Assembly: GCA_964019425.1 (NCBI GenBank)
Contig: OZ025850.1
Span: 1-64,000 of the forward strand
From: Flectonema sp. DT1601
Lineage: Eukaryota; Euglenozoa; Diplonemea; Diplonemida; Diplonemidae
Reading direction: 5' to 3'
DNA length: 64,000 bases
This document shows positions 43,700-53,450 of the stretch, piece by piece. How positions within the stretch are numbered: the first letter of the stretch is position 1; every line of letters begins with the position of its first letter. The position numbers were made by a program, and so were the translations under genes. The notes beneath the pieces are model-generated. The model was not told the origin of the DNA and did not search any database. It saw only the letters and a program-made list of their open reading frames with translations.

Positions 43700-44720
43700 T
43701 AAAGATCCGAAAGTCACTAACTTCTTCTTCAAACTTGATCTGTGTTTGGGCAAGGAAAAGAAAACAAGTCACTCTCACATCACTTCATCAGCAGATCCAA
43801 TTCAAAGCAATTCGAATAAGTTTTTAATTCCTTTACTTTACTTTACTCTACTTTATATTTTTTTTTTTTATTCCACCCTCACAAGGGAGATAAATATGCA
43901 CATCAGGAAATTGCCAGTAAAAAAAAAAAATATAGAAAAAGAAAAAGAAATAGAAATAGAAATAGAAATAGCGCAGCAATCCCGACGAGGATAAGCCGTT
44001 TTCCTCATAAATCGCACAACATTATTTTTTTTTTTCCCCCCCCTTGCCTCGCAATTAATAACAAAACGAAAAAACTAAAACTAAAAATAATCACTATTAT
44101 TAATAATAATGAGATAATGTATATAACGACATTACAGATAATCGAGGATTTTTAAAAAAAAAAAAGTTAAAAAAAATTGAAAAAAAGAACAACTTAGTCT
44201 ACACCGCAACCAAAGCTTCTGAGTAAGATCACAACTAGTGGACGTAAATCATTTTTAAAAACAATTTCTTTTTATTAAGACTTAATAAAATTGAAGAAAA
44301 AAAAAAAAAAAAAGAAAAAAAATCTCGTAACTTTCGTTACTAACAGAGCTCCCGTCCTACTTGAATGAAATATTTCTTTTTGTTGATTGCAAAAAAATGA
44401 CAACGAGCCAACAACTGAGAACTCATAATATCATTACTGAGAAAGAATGTGTCCCCCTTTTTTTTTCTTTTTTTTTCTTCTTTGTTATCGTCAGGTGTCT
44501 GATGACTGAGATGACTTATTTGAATTATCAAAAAAGACATCAACAGGACTTGAGGTCAGGTGTCTTGAAACTCTACTTAACGACAGAAATCTTAATTTCC
44601 ATATTTAGGTTCCAATGACTAGTAAGAGGAGTCAAGGGTAAGTAGATGTGTTAGGTAGTGAGATTTCAATACAAATTACGACCAAAGTTAAGGAAGTTGT
44701 TCAAATTTGTTTGAGAGTGT
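43700..44720. other. Purine-rich spacer, about 1 kb
   Basis: Long A and A/G runs on the plus strand, so pyrimidine tracts on the coding strand, including GAAATA repeats near 43,935-43,970 and A-runs near 44,295-44,320. Only short, compositionally driven frames. No gene supported. Confidence 0.6.
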
Positions 44721-47700
44721 TCAATCGTAGCAACCAGAAGATGAGGAAACCGTTCCATCATCCATCATATGGTTCCTAGCGCTGAACTCGTCACACATTT
44801 CCATTTCTCGCTCATCTTTTTCAACATCACAGAGCTGGGAAACGTAGAACTGCAGCAGCTCAGATGAAAACTCTGATGCGAATCTCATCTCCGGGTATCG
44901 AATTTTAAAAAGGAATTTCTTCTTTTCCAGAAGTTGCTTTGAGTGGTAACACTTCCAAGACCGTTGGATGGTTGCGGCAGCAGAAGCACGAGCTGAGAAT
45001 GAAGGAATGAATTGATTCCTAGTGAGGTAGGCTCTACCTACTCTTTGAATAAATAAACTGATATCATATTGAATAAGTTCTTCTTCTGCAAGTTTTCGAG
45101 CGATGGCTTTGCAGCGACGATGCTCAGCGAGTCTGATTCTGTATTGACATCGTCCTCTCCACATTCTCCAACAGCATTGAATCATTCGAGCACCGTGATT
45201 ATGAATTTCATGGAGGGAATCACTCAAATGCTGCCTCCTAATAATCCGCTCGTGTCGCAGCCTTCGAAGCGATTTGCGTGATCGGTAGCTGCGATAGGCG
45301 CGTTGAATGATTTCAACCGATGATAAGATTGACCTTCCGTTAGTCGCCTTTTCCATCAGAAGTCTTTCGCGTGTTGCTGTTCCTCTCCACCAACATTGGA
45401 TTTCTACAGCGCACCATTCCTGACGGGCTTCTTCAGCCTGTTCTTTCTGAATGACAACACTGCGTACTACGGACAAGATGCGAAGTTTTTTCATTGCCGT
45501 ATAACGCTTCCAATTCTTTTGGATTGTCACCGAAGCCTCTCGCCTCTGCTCTGCAATAAACTTTTGAAGTGTGCTTTCCTTGCGATCGCGATAATGTTTC
45601 CAGCCCTCAACAATACGCGCAGCGGAATCAATTTCCTGCTGTTCGCGTAGCATAGCAATTTCGTGTTCGGAGAGGATGTTTTCTTCATTTTCTCGCTGTC
45701 TTCGCATGCGAATAGCGACGCTTTTCAAAATGAATTTCACGACATCTGTTGCATAAGGAAGTTTCTCCATTCGCGACTTTGCCGCTTCTTCAAGTCGAGT
45801 TCGATATCGTTTCGCTTCGTAATACCCCAACACACCTCTCCAGACTGATTGAATCTTTTGAGCTGATTTAACTCGTTTTTCGTGTTCCGTTATTTCGATA
45901 ATTTCTGCGCTGCGCTCAACTGTTCTTCGCCTCCAGTAATTCTTACGGATGTGGACCCATCTCCACCAACGTTGGATTATTTGGCAAACTTTTGCTAGTT
46001 TCTTCATTCGAGTTTCTACCAATGCCTGTGTGAAGACCAGTTCCTTTAACTCTCTGGCCTGTCTCGCGTAATAAAACTTCCAACACTTTGCAATCTTCGT
46101 AGCCGCGTTGTCCTGAATGTTTTCAAACTCCGCACGCTCTTTGAAATACTTCGACATCTCAACTTGCTTTTCAGCGAGCCATTTCTGAGCCTTCCAACAT
46201 TGAATCCTTCCTTTAATAATATTCGACATAAATGATTGCTTCTCATAGATGTGATGGTACAGAAGCTGCTTTCGGTTGTAGAGCTCAAGGCGAGCGTTGC
46301 AACATCGAACAGCTTTCTGGATCGTAATTGCCGCCCGTTCTTTTGCTATTCGAGTGCTGTTGACTGAAGCTGCAAGAGCCGAAAGATGTTTTTGACATCT
46401 TTTAAAGGACTGGCCATAAGTTTGTTTTGACATTCCAACGTTTCGAAACATTGGACCAGCTCCGCGGCGCTTCTTTTCGGGTGCGAGATCAGCTTGTGAA
46501 GTACACGGCGATTGTCGGAGAGACTTATGTTCAGATAGAATGAGGCTTCCTTTTGATGAATTTCTCTTCGAAGGAGGTCGAGGTTGGTGTGGGCTGCTGA
46601 TAATCGAACCAGACGATCCAATTGGAGGAAGAAATGAAGATCGCGAGTCGACAGCTGATGGAGTGTCGATATCTTCAACAAGACATGGAGGAGGAGGTGG
46701 CGCCTCTCTCTCAGGCGGAGGACCTACAGGCAGAGGTGGTGGTGAAAGTTCTTCCCAAGAACCGAATCCATCAAGTTGAGGATTAATTAATACATCTGTC
46801 ATCATTATATTCCCATTCGTCGTTCTGCAATACTCACTCTGAGATCCAACATTAGGAGATCTGATTGTGTCGTGAAGAGGAGGCATCGTTGGAGGCTGCG
46901 GTTCGAACTCTGCGACTCTCTTCTCAATATCTCTATTTGTTTGTAATTTAATTGGAACAACTGTACTCGGTTTTCGTTGGGCGTTATTTCGATAGAGGGC
47001 TGCAATTGCTACAGCAGCAGGCTCGCGCGGAGTGAAACACGTTTTTGAAATTTTGAAGGCCCTCGCAATAGCATTACGAGACTCACAAATATCTCTGCAA
47101 TACTGAAGCTCAACAGCGAGATTATAATACGCGACTGCGAGCATTGGACGAGCTCCAGTAACAGACTCCAAGTTTTGAATCGCATTACGCGCGTGTTGTA
47201 CTGCTGAGCGATGTTTCCCCTGCCTTCCTAATACTGCTGCCATGTTGAGTGCTGCGGCAGCTATATCAGTTGCCTTACTGTTTGGTATTGTCTTAAAGAG
47301 ATGTAGACTTCTGGTGCAGTAACGGATGCTGGAATCCCAGTCGCCAAGGTGTTTATGAAAAACAGCAGAGATCCCATAATACAAAGCAAGTAGACGAAGA
47401 CGAATATCATCTGTGAGAAAGATTCCAAGTGATCCTTCCTCACTTAGAGCTGAGTCGAGTGAGTCGAGGAGAGCTTTAGCTCCAGGGTGGTCTGGTGGTT
47501 CCTGATTACATGCTGCGGTTATACATTTTGATACGACTTCTAAGAATCTCTCTAACACTAAGTCAGAAGGGATCACTCCCTCACTCGCCTGTTCTTCTAG
47601 TATTCTTAACTGGGCTGCACATTCACCAATTCTTGTTGTTATTCGATCGAACTTACTCTGCCTCGGTTGTAGACTTCTCCTACTTCTCGGAGTCTCTGCT

Positions 47701-47759
47701 ACTGGAATCCGTGAGAAGGTATTTATAGATTGAGATCTTTCATCGAAACACGAAGACAT
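44721..47759 (-). CDS. TPR and multi-IQ-motif protein
   Basis: 1,012 residues in a single exon. Residues 118-240 form TPR-like helical hairpins (for example LNMAAVLGRQGKHRSAVQHA and YYNLAVELQYC). A disordered Pro/Ser-rich part follows (about 285-445). From about residue 476 to 960 there are many IQ-type calmodulin-binding motifs, starting with ITIQKAVRCCNARLELYNRK and recurring as IQRWWR, IQSVWRGVLGYYEAKR, IQCWWRGTATRER, IQRAYRSYRSRK and IQRSWKCYHSKQ. Such proteins usually bind calmodulin or centrin at flagellar or cytoskeletal structures; that role is inferred. An acceptor TTTTCCCAACAG lies about 45 bases before the ATG, and a tiny upstream frame (ATGAGTTCGTAA) lies between them. Confidence 0.85.
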   Translation of the reverse strand: MSSCFDERSQSINTFSRIPVAETPRSRRSLQPRQSKFDRITTRIGECAAQLRILEEQASEGVIPSDLVLERFLEVVSKCITAACNQEPPDHPGAKALLDSLDSALSEEGSLGIFLTDDIRLRLLALYYGISAVFHKHLGDWDSSIRYCTRSLHLFKTIPNSKATDIAAAALNMAAVLGRQGKHRSAVQHARNAIQNLESVTGARPMLAVAYYNLAVELQYCRDICESRNAIARAFKISKTCFTPREPAAVAIAALYRNNAQRKPSTVVPIKLQTNRDIEKRVAEFEPQPPTMPPLHDTIRSPNVGSQSEYCRTTNGNIMMTDVLINPQLDGFGSWEELSPPPLPVGPPPEREAPPPPPCLVEDIDTPSAVDSRSSFLPPIGSSGSIISSPHQPRPPSKRNSSKGSLILSEHKSLRQSPCTSQADLAPEKKRRGAGPMFRNVGMSKQTYGQSFKRCQKHLSALAASVNSTRIAKERAAITIQKAVRCCNARLELYNRKQLLYHHIYEKQSFMSNIIKGRIQCWKAQKWLAEKQVEMSKYFKERAEFENIQDNAATKIAKCWKFYYARQARELKELVFTQALVETRMKKLAKVCQIIQRWWRWVHIRKNYWRRRTVERSAEIIEITEHEKRVKSAQKIQSVWRGVLGYYEAKRYRTRLEEAAKSRMEKLPYATDVVKFILKSVAIRMRRQRENEENILSEHEIAMLREQQEIDSAARIVEGWKHYRDRKESTLQKFIAEQRREASVTIQKNWKRYTAMKKLRILSVVRSVVIQKEQAEEARQEWCAVEIQCWWRGTATRERLLMEKATNGRSILSSVEIIQRAYRSYRSRKSLRRLRHERIIRRQHLSDSLHEIHNHGARMIQCCWRMWRGRCQYRIRLAEHRRCKAIARKLAEEELIQYDISLFIQRVGRAYLTRNQFIPSFSARASAAATIQRSWKCYHSKQLLEKKKFLFKIRYPEMRFASEFSSELLQFYVSQLCDVEKDEREMEMCDEFSARNHMMDDGTVSSSSGCYD

Positions 47760-48604
47760 TTCACTTCTTTTAGAAGTGGTTTACGAACTCATATCGAAGA
47801 CAGCTGACCTGTTGGGAAAATAATAATAACAAATTAGAAACCTTCAAAAACTCTTTTAGGAAAAGGTCAACAACCACAGTAAACACAACGAAGGAAAAGA
47901 AGTTAAGGAGGTCATTTAACGGCAAAAGTTTCTTAAAAAAAAAAAAAAAAAAAGGGAAAGAATATGTTTTGAGAAGGATTTGTGATGTTGCGATTGTTGT
48001 GATTAAATTACGGAGCAATAGCCCCAGTAGTTTAATGAAAAGAGGAGGGAATTCGGGGCAATAATCTTTACATCTTCTGACCGAAGGTAGAAAATGACCA
48101 CTTAAAGGGTTACTGTGCGGTAGATATCTTACTGAAATGAAATGAGAAGGTTGGGTGGTGTCACCATCGCTAAGTTAGTAAACACAACTTCAGATTGCTC
48201 TGAATTGCGAACTGGTGACCTCCGAAGTGTTTCCTCAGGAAAGTTAGAACCAAAATATATAAGTAAACGAGGTTTGTCCCTACGAAAGACTTCATAATTC
48301 ATACCGTAATCCTGAGCTTCAACAAAATATTTACACCATGACATGTGTTTATACAGAAATAAGCAAACACGGTGTAAAAGTATTAATACGTTTTTACGAT
48401 AGATCAAATTGATAATAAATAAAAAACTATTTCAGAACAGATTGCTGTCGAGGAAAGTATTTGATTTTTGGATATGAAAAAAAAAAAAAAATTAAACAAA
48501 AAGAAAGAAATAAGTAGTTCATTTTATATTTGGGATCGAAACCCCCGTTCGTTAATATTCGAATTAGTTTCAAAAGAGAAGAATTATAATCTTCACTTTT
48601 AACT
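47760..48604. other. Spacer, 845 bases
   Basis: A leader with the acceptor and a four-codon upstream frame lies at the left. A-runs occur at about 47,935-47,955 and 48,478-48,492. A minus-strand open frame at 48,129-48,407 starts on a non-ATG codon and lacks a clear acceptor, so I do not call it. Confidence 0.5.
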
Positions 48605-51600
48605 TCAGTCAGCCACAACGAGGTCTGACATCTCTGATGAGTCTCGTTGAGAGTTGACAAAAACTCTCTCTCCCACTTCTCTGTCCCGCCCTCTCCTTGT
48701 TCTCAAGTACACACCAGTGATTATTATGATTATAATTAGTAGTAAGCTAATGGGTATGATGAAATACATTTTAGAAAAGAAAAGATCGTCGTCAGTCTCC
48801 GTGGGATTCATGTCTGGAGTTACCGGACTGCTTGTTATTGGAATTCTCGTTGGGTTTGCTGTTGGGATTCTCGTTGAGTTTGCTGTTGGGCTTCTGGTTG
48901 AGTTTACTTCCGGGTTAGTTGATGAGGAATCACATTTCCATCTGCCAGCTATCGCACCTTTAAATGTTGTAATCCCCGGAGTAGAAGAGAAGTCAATCCA
49001 GAGAGCTGTGTGGGTAATCTTCAAGTCCCTCACATCAGAAGGAAGTTTGTCATCTCCGACATAGTCACTTCCCTCGACAATCGCCAGAAGCTGACTTCCC
49101 AATGCGTATGTGGTCCACGAGAACGTAACATGCTTTGTGCAGAGTATAGTAAAACAATAACCAAAACAGTCATCACCGCTGCAACCAAACTCTCCAGAGT
49201 TGCCCATCGTGAAGGGACATTCCTGAGGGGAATTAATTTGTCCAGAATGATCTACAACAGCCGACAGCTGTTGTGCATCTCGGGATTTCTTCTTTAAAAC
49301 AGGTCGCACACTAACTAGTGGTCCTCGGCTAAAATAAGGGCTACCAATTACAGTCCTTACTTTTACTGTTGCATTTCCCTTAAAAGGAATTACGAAGTTC
49401 TTCCCTCCCTTTACAACTACTACTTCAGCCCCAGCGTCACTCAACACTTCCGCAGAAACCCAGTTGTCACCACTTGGTATGTCATTGAATTCTACTGTCA
49501 CTTCGTTTTCAAAGTCGTCACCCTGTATTGGTGAAAAGCACAAGGCGGTGACACCCTCGATTTCTTTCCGAAATGAAATTGCCCTCCAAGATTGAAAAGT
49601 TGATTGCGTTAACTGAATGACGCCGCGTTCGTCACAATCGTGATGGTCTTCAGATGGTGAAGGGATTCTACCTGGAGGTGGAGATGAGATATTGCACCCC
49701 ACAAGTAATGAAATACTGTTCGTATGATTTAGATATCTAAAGACACCTTGAGAAAGGTTTACTAAATAAGTATCATCACCCGATACTACTCTGTGCCAAA
49801 CTGATTCCCCTGATGGACAAACAACCTCTACACACCACCAAAAACAAGAAACCCCTCCACACCCAATAAATAAAGGTTCTTGAACTGCATTCAACTGATC
49901 ACAGTTTGGGACTTGACCATCACATCGAAGTAGTAGATCAAAGTGTCCTTTATCTTCTGAAGCGTTCATATCAAAGACACTCGTCTTTCCTTCGTTGAGT
50001 TGCACGAAAGAATTTTCTTCTACTTTGTTCCCATTAAGTGTTATCAACATTGAAGGAGGTACGTACCAGGTTTTATAAGGTGAGGATACAACTGAAAGAC
50101 GACCACCACTCGGACACGTAATTGACCAACACAGAGGTGAAATGGCTCGCGGAACATGAATTACTGATACATTGTTAGGAGTCACAGGAAAACAAGGGGG
50201 TTTCACATAATGTTGACAAACCCAATTAATTTGAATAACAGCGTTCTTGTCTGTCCACGGCTTTCGTTCGCTTCCCCCGCTGACGGTGAATTTGGTCCGT
50301 CTGTTATTGAATTCGTTTGTGTCCTTCACCTCTTCCCCGTTAGCTAATAGTTCGCCAACAATCCAACTTTTAAAGTACTTCACGTGAAGTGTTCCATCAC
50401 AAGTTACCTCAAGACAGAAATTCAGACTTTGCATTCCCTTTATGTTTTCAAGTCCCCAAACATCACTTGTCTGTCTGCAGGGTAACTCTGGTATGCACTG
50501 AACGCTGAAGGTCAAGTCCGAAAAATGCAAAGGGACCCAAGGCCCTGTTCGGAAATACACAAACGATTGTTTCCCAGTTGGGATCTCAATCAGCGGACGT
50601 TCATCAGGTGGAACAACAACTGTCGTGTTGCCGTACACAACTGTAGTCACACTGTCCGGGTTTTTTTCACCTGGACTCCTATCGAATGATATTACAGAAC
50701 GCTGGTCACCGCAGTTCATAAACCAACACATGTTAATTTCTGGAACAGTCGCGTCAACTGTAATTCCGATCTCATTCCCTCTCAAAGGAGTGCACTGGAC
50801 GGTCTCGATTGGCCTACAAAACCAACTGAGACTATTCGTCGCAGAACCAATCAAACTGAAATAGTAAAAATATGCACCTCCTCCCTTTGGAAATGGGATG
50901 TGAATATTATCAACGTTTGGTGTTGATTTGATTGTCTTCGAATACTTCGAATGAACATCAAACAGCACCGTGTCGGTGATGTTTGAGAGTGAAGTCATGT
51001 GAAGGAATGCTTTCGATGAACTCCATTTGATGAACAGTTCACTTGACTTCGGACAGTTTATCGTCAGATACTTAAAGTCAACAACATGTCCTTCAGGTGC
51101 GTTGGTTTTATTTTTATTAAAAGTATTTATTATATTCTGAAATGGTTCAAAATGATAATCCAATCTAATAGAAGTTCCTCTGTAAACAACTGGAAGTTGA
51201 TTAGTTAGCGATTGCACTACAACTGTCTCTACTCCAGTTGGAATTATCTCCCTGTAGTAAGGTTTCGACTTATCAGTCCAACGAACTATCTCTTTTCCAT
51301 TTATCAAAGCTCTCATTGAATTGTCAGATGAGAAGAAACTCTCCATACTTAATATTAAATAACCAGACAATGAATTTATTTCTAGTTCCCAACAAAGTTC
51401 AGTAAACGGTTCTCCCATAGAAATAGTTTTCGAATAATCCTTTACTCTAATTGGGTTATTACATTTCATATTATCTAAAGAAATGCAGGCCCACTGGAGT
51501 ACCGCTGCTGAGGATTTTGCTCCCCAAAGAGCAGCACTCCCGTTAAAAGGAAGGAGGTGAGTAGGTCCGTTTCCTTTGGGAAAATGCATTGCGGGTAACA

Positions 51601-52444
51601 AAGGATTCTCTACTGATTTTATTACAGCAGTCTCGTCACTACGTCCCCTGAATCCAATGGATGAGTCAGCCCCGCAGCTCAAAACCTTACAGAACCAGTC
51701 CTCTCCGCGCACACACTTCTGAACAGAATAAGGTTCAAAGTCAGGCTTCTCATCCGTCTCTTCCCATCGAATAGTAAAATTAGGAAGTTTAAACAACCCT
51801 CGTTGATCTTCTTTAAATATGAATAGTGGAAAGTCTCCAGCAGAGACTTTCATTGGAGGCGCATCAAGCCAATAATCAGTTGTTACACTGGGTGAAACAG
51901 CAGGTCCATAAACAAGTGATTCAATTTCACCTTCCCACCGCAGTGATATGGTGGAGGTACTCGAGGTCGTCAGACGAAGACAAGGAAACTGAGTCAGACT
52001 ATCTCCAATTACTTCAAAATTATTTGTTGATTTACTGATAGGAACCTCTTGACAATGTGATGCCTTGTTTCCGATACGAAAGAGATTAGCTTGTGGGATT
52101 GTACAGTATGCGATCCCTTTAAAGTAATCATCAGATGACTCATCACTGTTATCAGTTTCTAATGGGGACACTGTTACCTGAATCACTGCTGGCTTGCGTA
52201 AGTCAGTAAACTTTGGAGGTATTTCAGTTGGTAAATAAAGACGCAATGCTGTGATAGTCATGTTGTGGTTGTCAAGTTTGTGATCTTCCCATCCGATGAA
52301 AGGAGTTCTTCCATTCCTACAGAAATATGCCGCAGAGAACCAATCACAATCAGTCCCTGAACACCCTGCGCTATTTGTGTAATTTGATTGGAGTGGTGAC
52401 AAAGCAAATGGTGTCACTGCAGCCATCAGTAAGTACGCTGCCAT
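48605..52444 (-). CDS. Large cysteine-rich surface protein with repeated modules and one membrane anchor
   Basis: 1,279 residues in one exon. A short N-terminal signal (MAAYLLMAAVTPFALS) leads into an extracellular region built from at least eight diverged modules of about 100-140 residues. Each typically has a cysteine pair, then a CW-x-x-x-C pattern (ELCWELEI, MCWFMNC, FCLEVTC, LCWSITC, WWCVEVVC, YCFTILC) followed by beta-rich sequence, which suggests a CUB-like sandwich. Many N-glycosylation sites are present. Near the C-terminus a short Asn/Pro/Thr repeat (STRIPTANPTRIP) acts as a stalk, then one strong membrane segment (about 1,227-1,248) and a basic cytosolic tail. A cell-surface adhesin or receptor is inferred. 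The module is not one I can name. Confidence 0.8.
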   Translation of the reverse strand: MAAYLLMAAVTPFALSPLQSNYTNSAGCSGTDCDWFSAAYFCRNGRTPFIGWEDHKLDNHNMTITALRLYLPTEIPPKFTDLRKPAVIQVTVSPLETDNSDESSDDYFKGIAYCTIPQANLFRIGNKASHCQEVPISKSTNNFEVIGDSLTQFPCLRLTTSSTSTISLRWEGEIESLVYGPAVSPSVTTDYWLDAPPMKVSAGDFPLFIFKEDQRGLFKLPNFTIRWEETDEKPDFEPYSVQKCVRGEDWFCKVLSCGADSSIGFRGRSDETAVIKSVENPLLPAMHFPKGNGPTHLLPFNGSAALWGAKSSAAVLQWACISLDNMKCNNPIRVKDYSKTISMGEPFTELCWELEINSLSGYLILSMESFFSSDNSMRALINGKEIVRWTDKSKPYYREIIPTGVETVVVQSLTNQLPVVYRGTSIRLDYHFEPFQNIINTFNKNKTNAPEGHVVDFKYLTINCPKSSELFIKWSSSKAFLHMTSLSNITDTVLFDVHSKYSKTIKSTPNVDNIHIPFPKGGGAYFYYFSLIGSATNSLSWFCRPIETVQCTPLRGNEIGITVDATVPEINMCWFMNCGDQRSVISFDRSPGEKNPDSVTTVVYGNTTVVVPPDERPLIEIPTGKQSFVYFRTGPWVPLHFSDLTFSVQCIPELPCRQTSDVWGLENIKGMQSLNFCLEVTCDGTLHVKYFKSWIVGELLANGEEVKDTNEFNNRRTKFTVSGGSERKPWTDKNAVIQINWVCQHYVKPPCFPVTPNNVSVIHVPRAISPLCWSITCPSGGRLSVVSSPYKTWYVPPSMLITLNGNKVEENSFVQLNEGKTSVFDMNASEDKGHFDLLLRCDGQVPNCDQLNAVQEPLFIGCGGVSCFWWCVEVVCPSGESVWHRVVSGDDTYLVNLSQGVFRYLNHTNSISLLVGCNISSPPPGRIPSPSEDHHDCDERGVIQLTQSTFQSWRAISFRKEIEGVTALCFSPIQGDDFENEVTVEFNDIPSGDNWVSAEVLSDAGAEVVVVKGGKNFVIPFKGNATVKVRTVIGSPYFSRGPLVSVRPVLKKKSRDAQQLSAVVDHSGQINSPQECPFTMGNSGEFGCSGDDCFGYCFTILCTKHVTFSWTTYALGSQLLAIVEGSDYVGDDKLPSDVRDLKITHTALWIDFSSTPGITTFKGAIAGRWKCDSSSTNPEVNSTRSPTANSTRIPTANPTRIPITSSPVTPDMNPTETDDDLFFSKMYFIIPISLLLIIIIIITGVYLRTRRGRDREVGERVFVNSQRDSSEMSDLVVAD

Positions 52445-52729
52445 CTTACAAAAAACTGATTAAAATTAATAAACAAATTATAAAATTTCAACCATCTCAA
52501 TAAGTTAACTGCTCATCAGATAATTGAATCCCTTGTGAGTAGATAAATAAAGTTAACAATCGATAACAGGAAGTAAAAAAAATAAAAAACGAAGCAGCGA
52601 CGGGAGGGTGAAACACTTTCTTAATGTGGTGCACTTGATGAAAACCTTCCTCAAGGAGTAATGTGCGGGAGACGGGTGAGGGAACAGTGCCGTGTGAATT
52701 TGCAACAATCCGAACACGTCGCAAGGTTA

Positions 52730-53450
52730 CTAATCGTAGGCAGGTACCTTTGCTTTGTCTTCCATCTTATAAATTGATCCCTTTGGGACCTTAAATTTAG
52801 CTGGCAATCTATCAAGCAAAGTGTCTTGAACATCTCCCTGTTTGTTTAAAGTAAATTTAAAGTAAAAGTTTTAATTAATAACGAAAGACTATTAAAGTAT
52901 CAAACCTGAATATCTATTGAATCTCCCTGTCCAGGATTACTGACTACTGCAGCACCGCAAGAAAGTGATTTCTTCAAAGCCTTTGCGAGCTCATCGAGTT
53001 TGTGGCCTGTTTGTTGTTTTATTATTTGGATTTGGAGGGAGGGAATAGTTGTAAAGAATTATCAACTTACTTCCTATTTGCAACTCGCTAAAAGAAAAGA
53101 AAATAATACGAACCAAACATGTCCATTCCCTTTATGTTTGTGATGTGTTTTCTTCCTCCTCTTTTGCTGACGGAAACTACAACTTCGATCTCCTTCTTCT
53201 TCTTTTTCTTACCACCCGGAAGCTCTTTCTCACCATCGTCGGTTCTCTTCTTAACTTTTCCCTTCTCTTTAAGACCTGCTAACTCTTCCAGTTGTGTTTC
53301 TAACCAAGGCTTACACTCCTCAAGCTTCCCACTGAATTCACAATATTCTGCTGGGAATGAACAACTAGGACAGTACTGAACGGTAACGGGTTTGTCGAGC
53401 AACTCATCAAGAATTCCGTCCTCTCTATCTATGTCTTCTTTGTCACTCAT
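52730..53450 (-). CDS. DENR: DENR, density-regulated translation factor, three exons
   Basis: Exons are 53,450-53,114, 53,006-52,906 and 52,837-52,730, giving 181 residues. Intron 1 starts GTTCGT and ends AAACAG; intron 2 starts GTTTGA and ends AAACAG. The N-terminal part has the zinc-binding pattern YCPSCSFPAEYCEF (about 26-39) typical of DENR. A Lys-rich linker follows, then the SUI1 domain (about 88-165): VVVSVSKRGGRKHITNIKGMDMF in the first exon, then LSCGAAVV and DSIDIQGDVQDTLLDRLP across the others. DENR acts with MCT-1 in re-initiation and recycling on 40S ribosomal subunits. Domain order and length agree with the family. An acceptor-like TTTCTAAG lies 18 bases upstream of the ATG. Confidence 0.93.

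Noticed and set aside
48129-48407. 92-codon minus-strand frame
   Set aside because: Starts on a non-ATG codon, lacks a good acceptor and shows no known motif.
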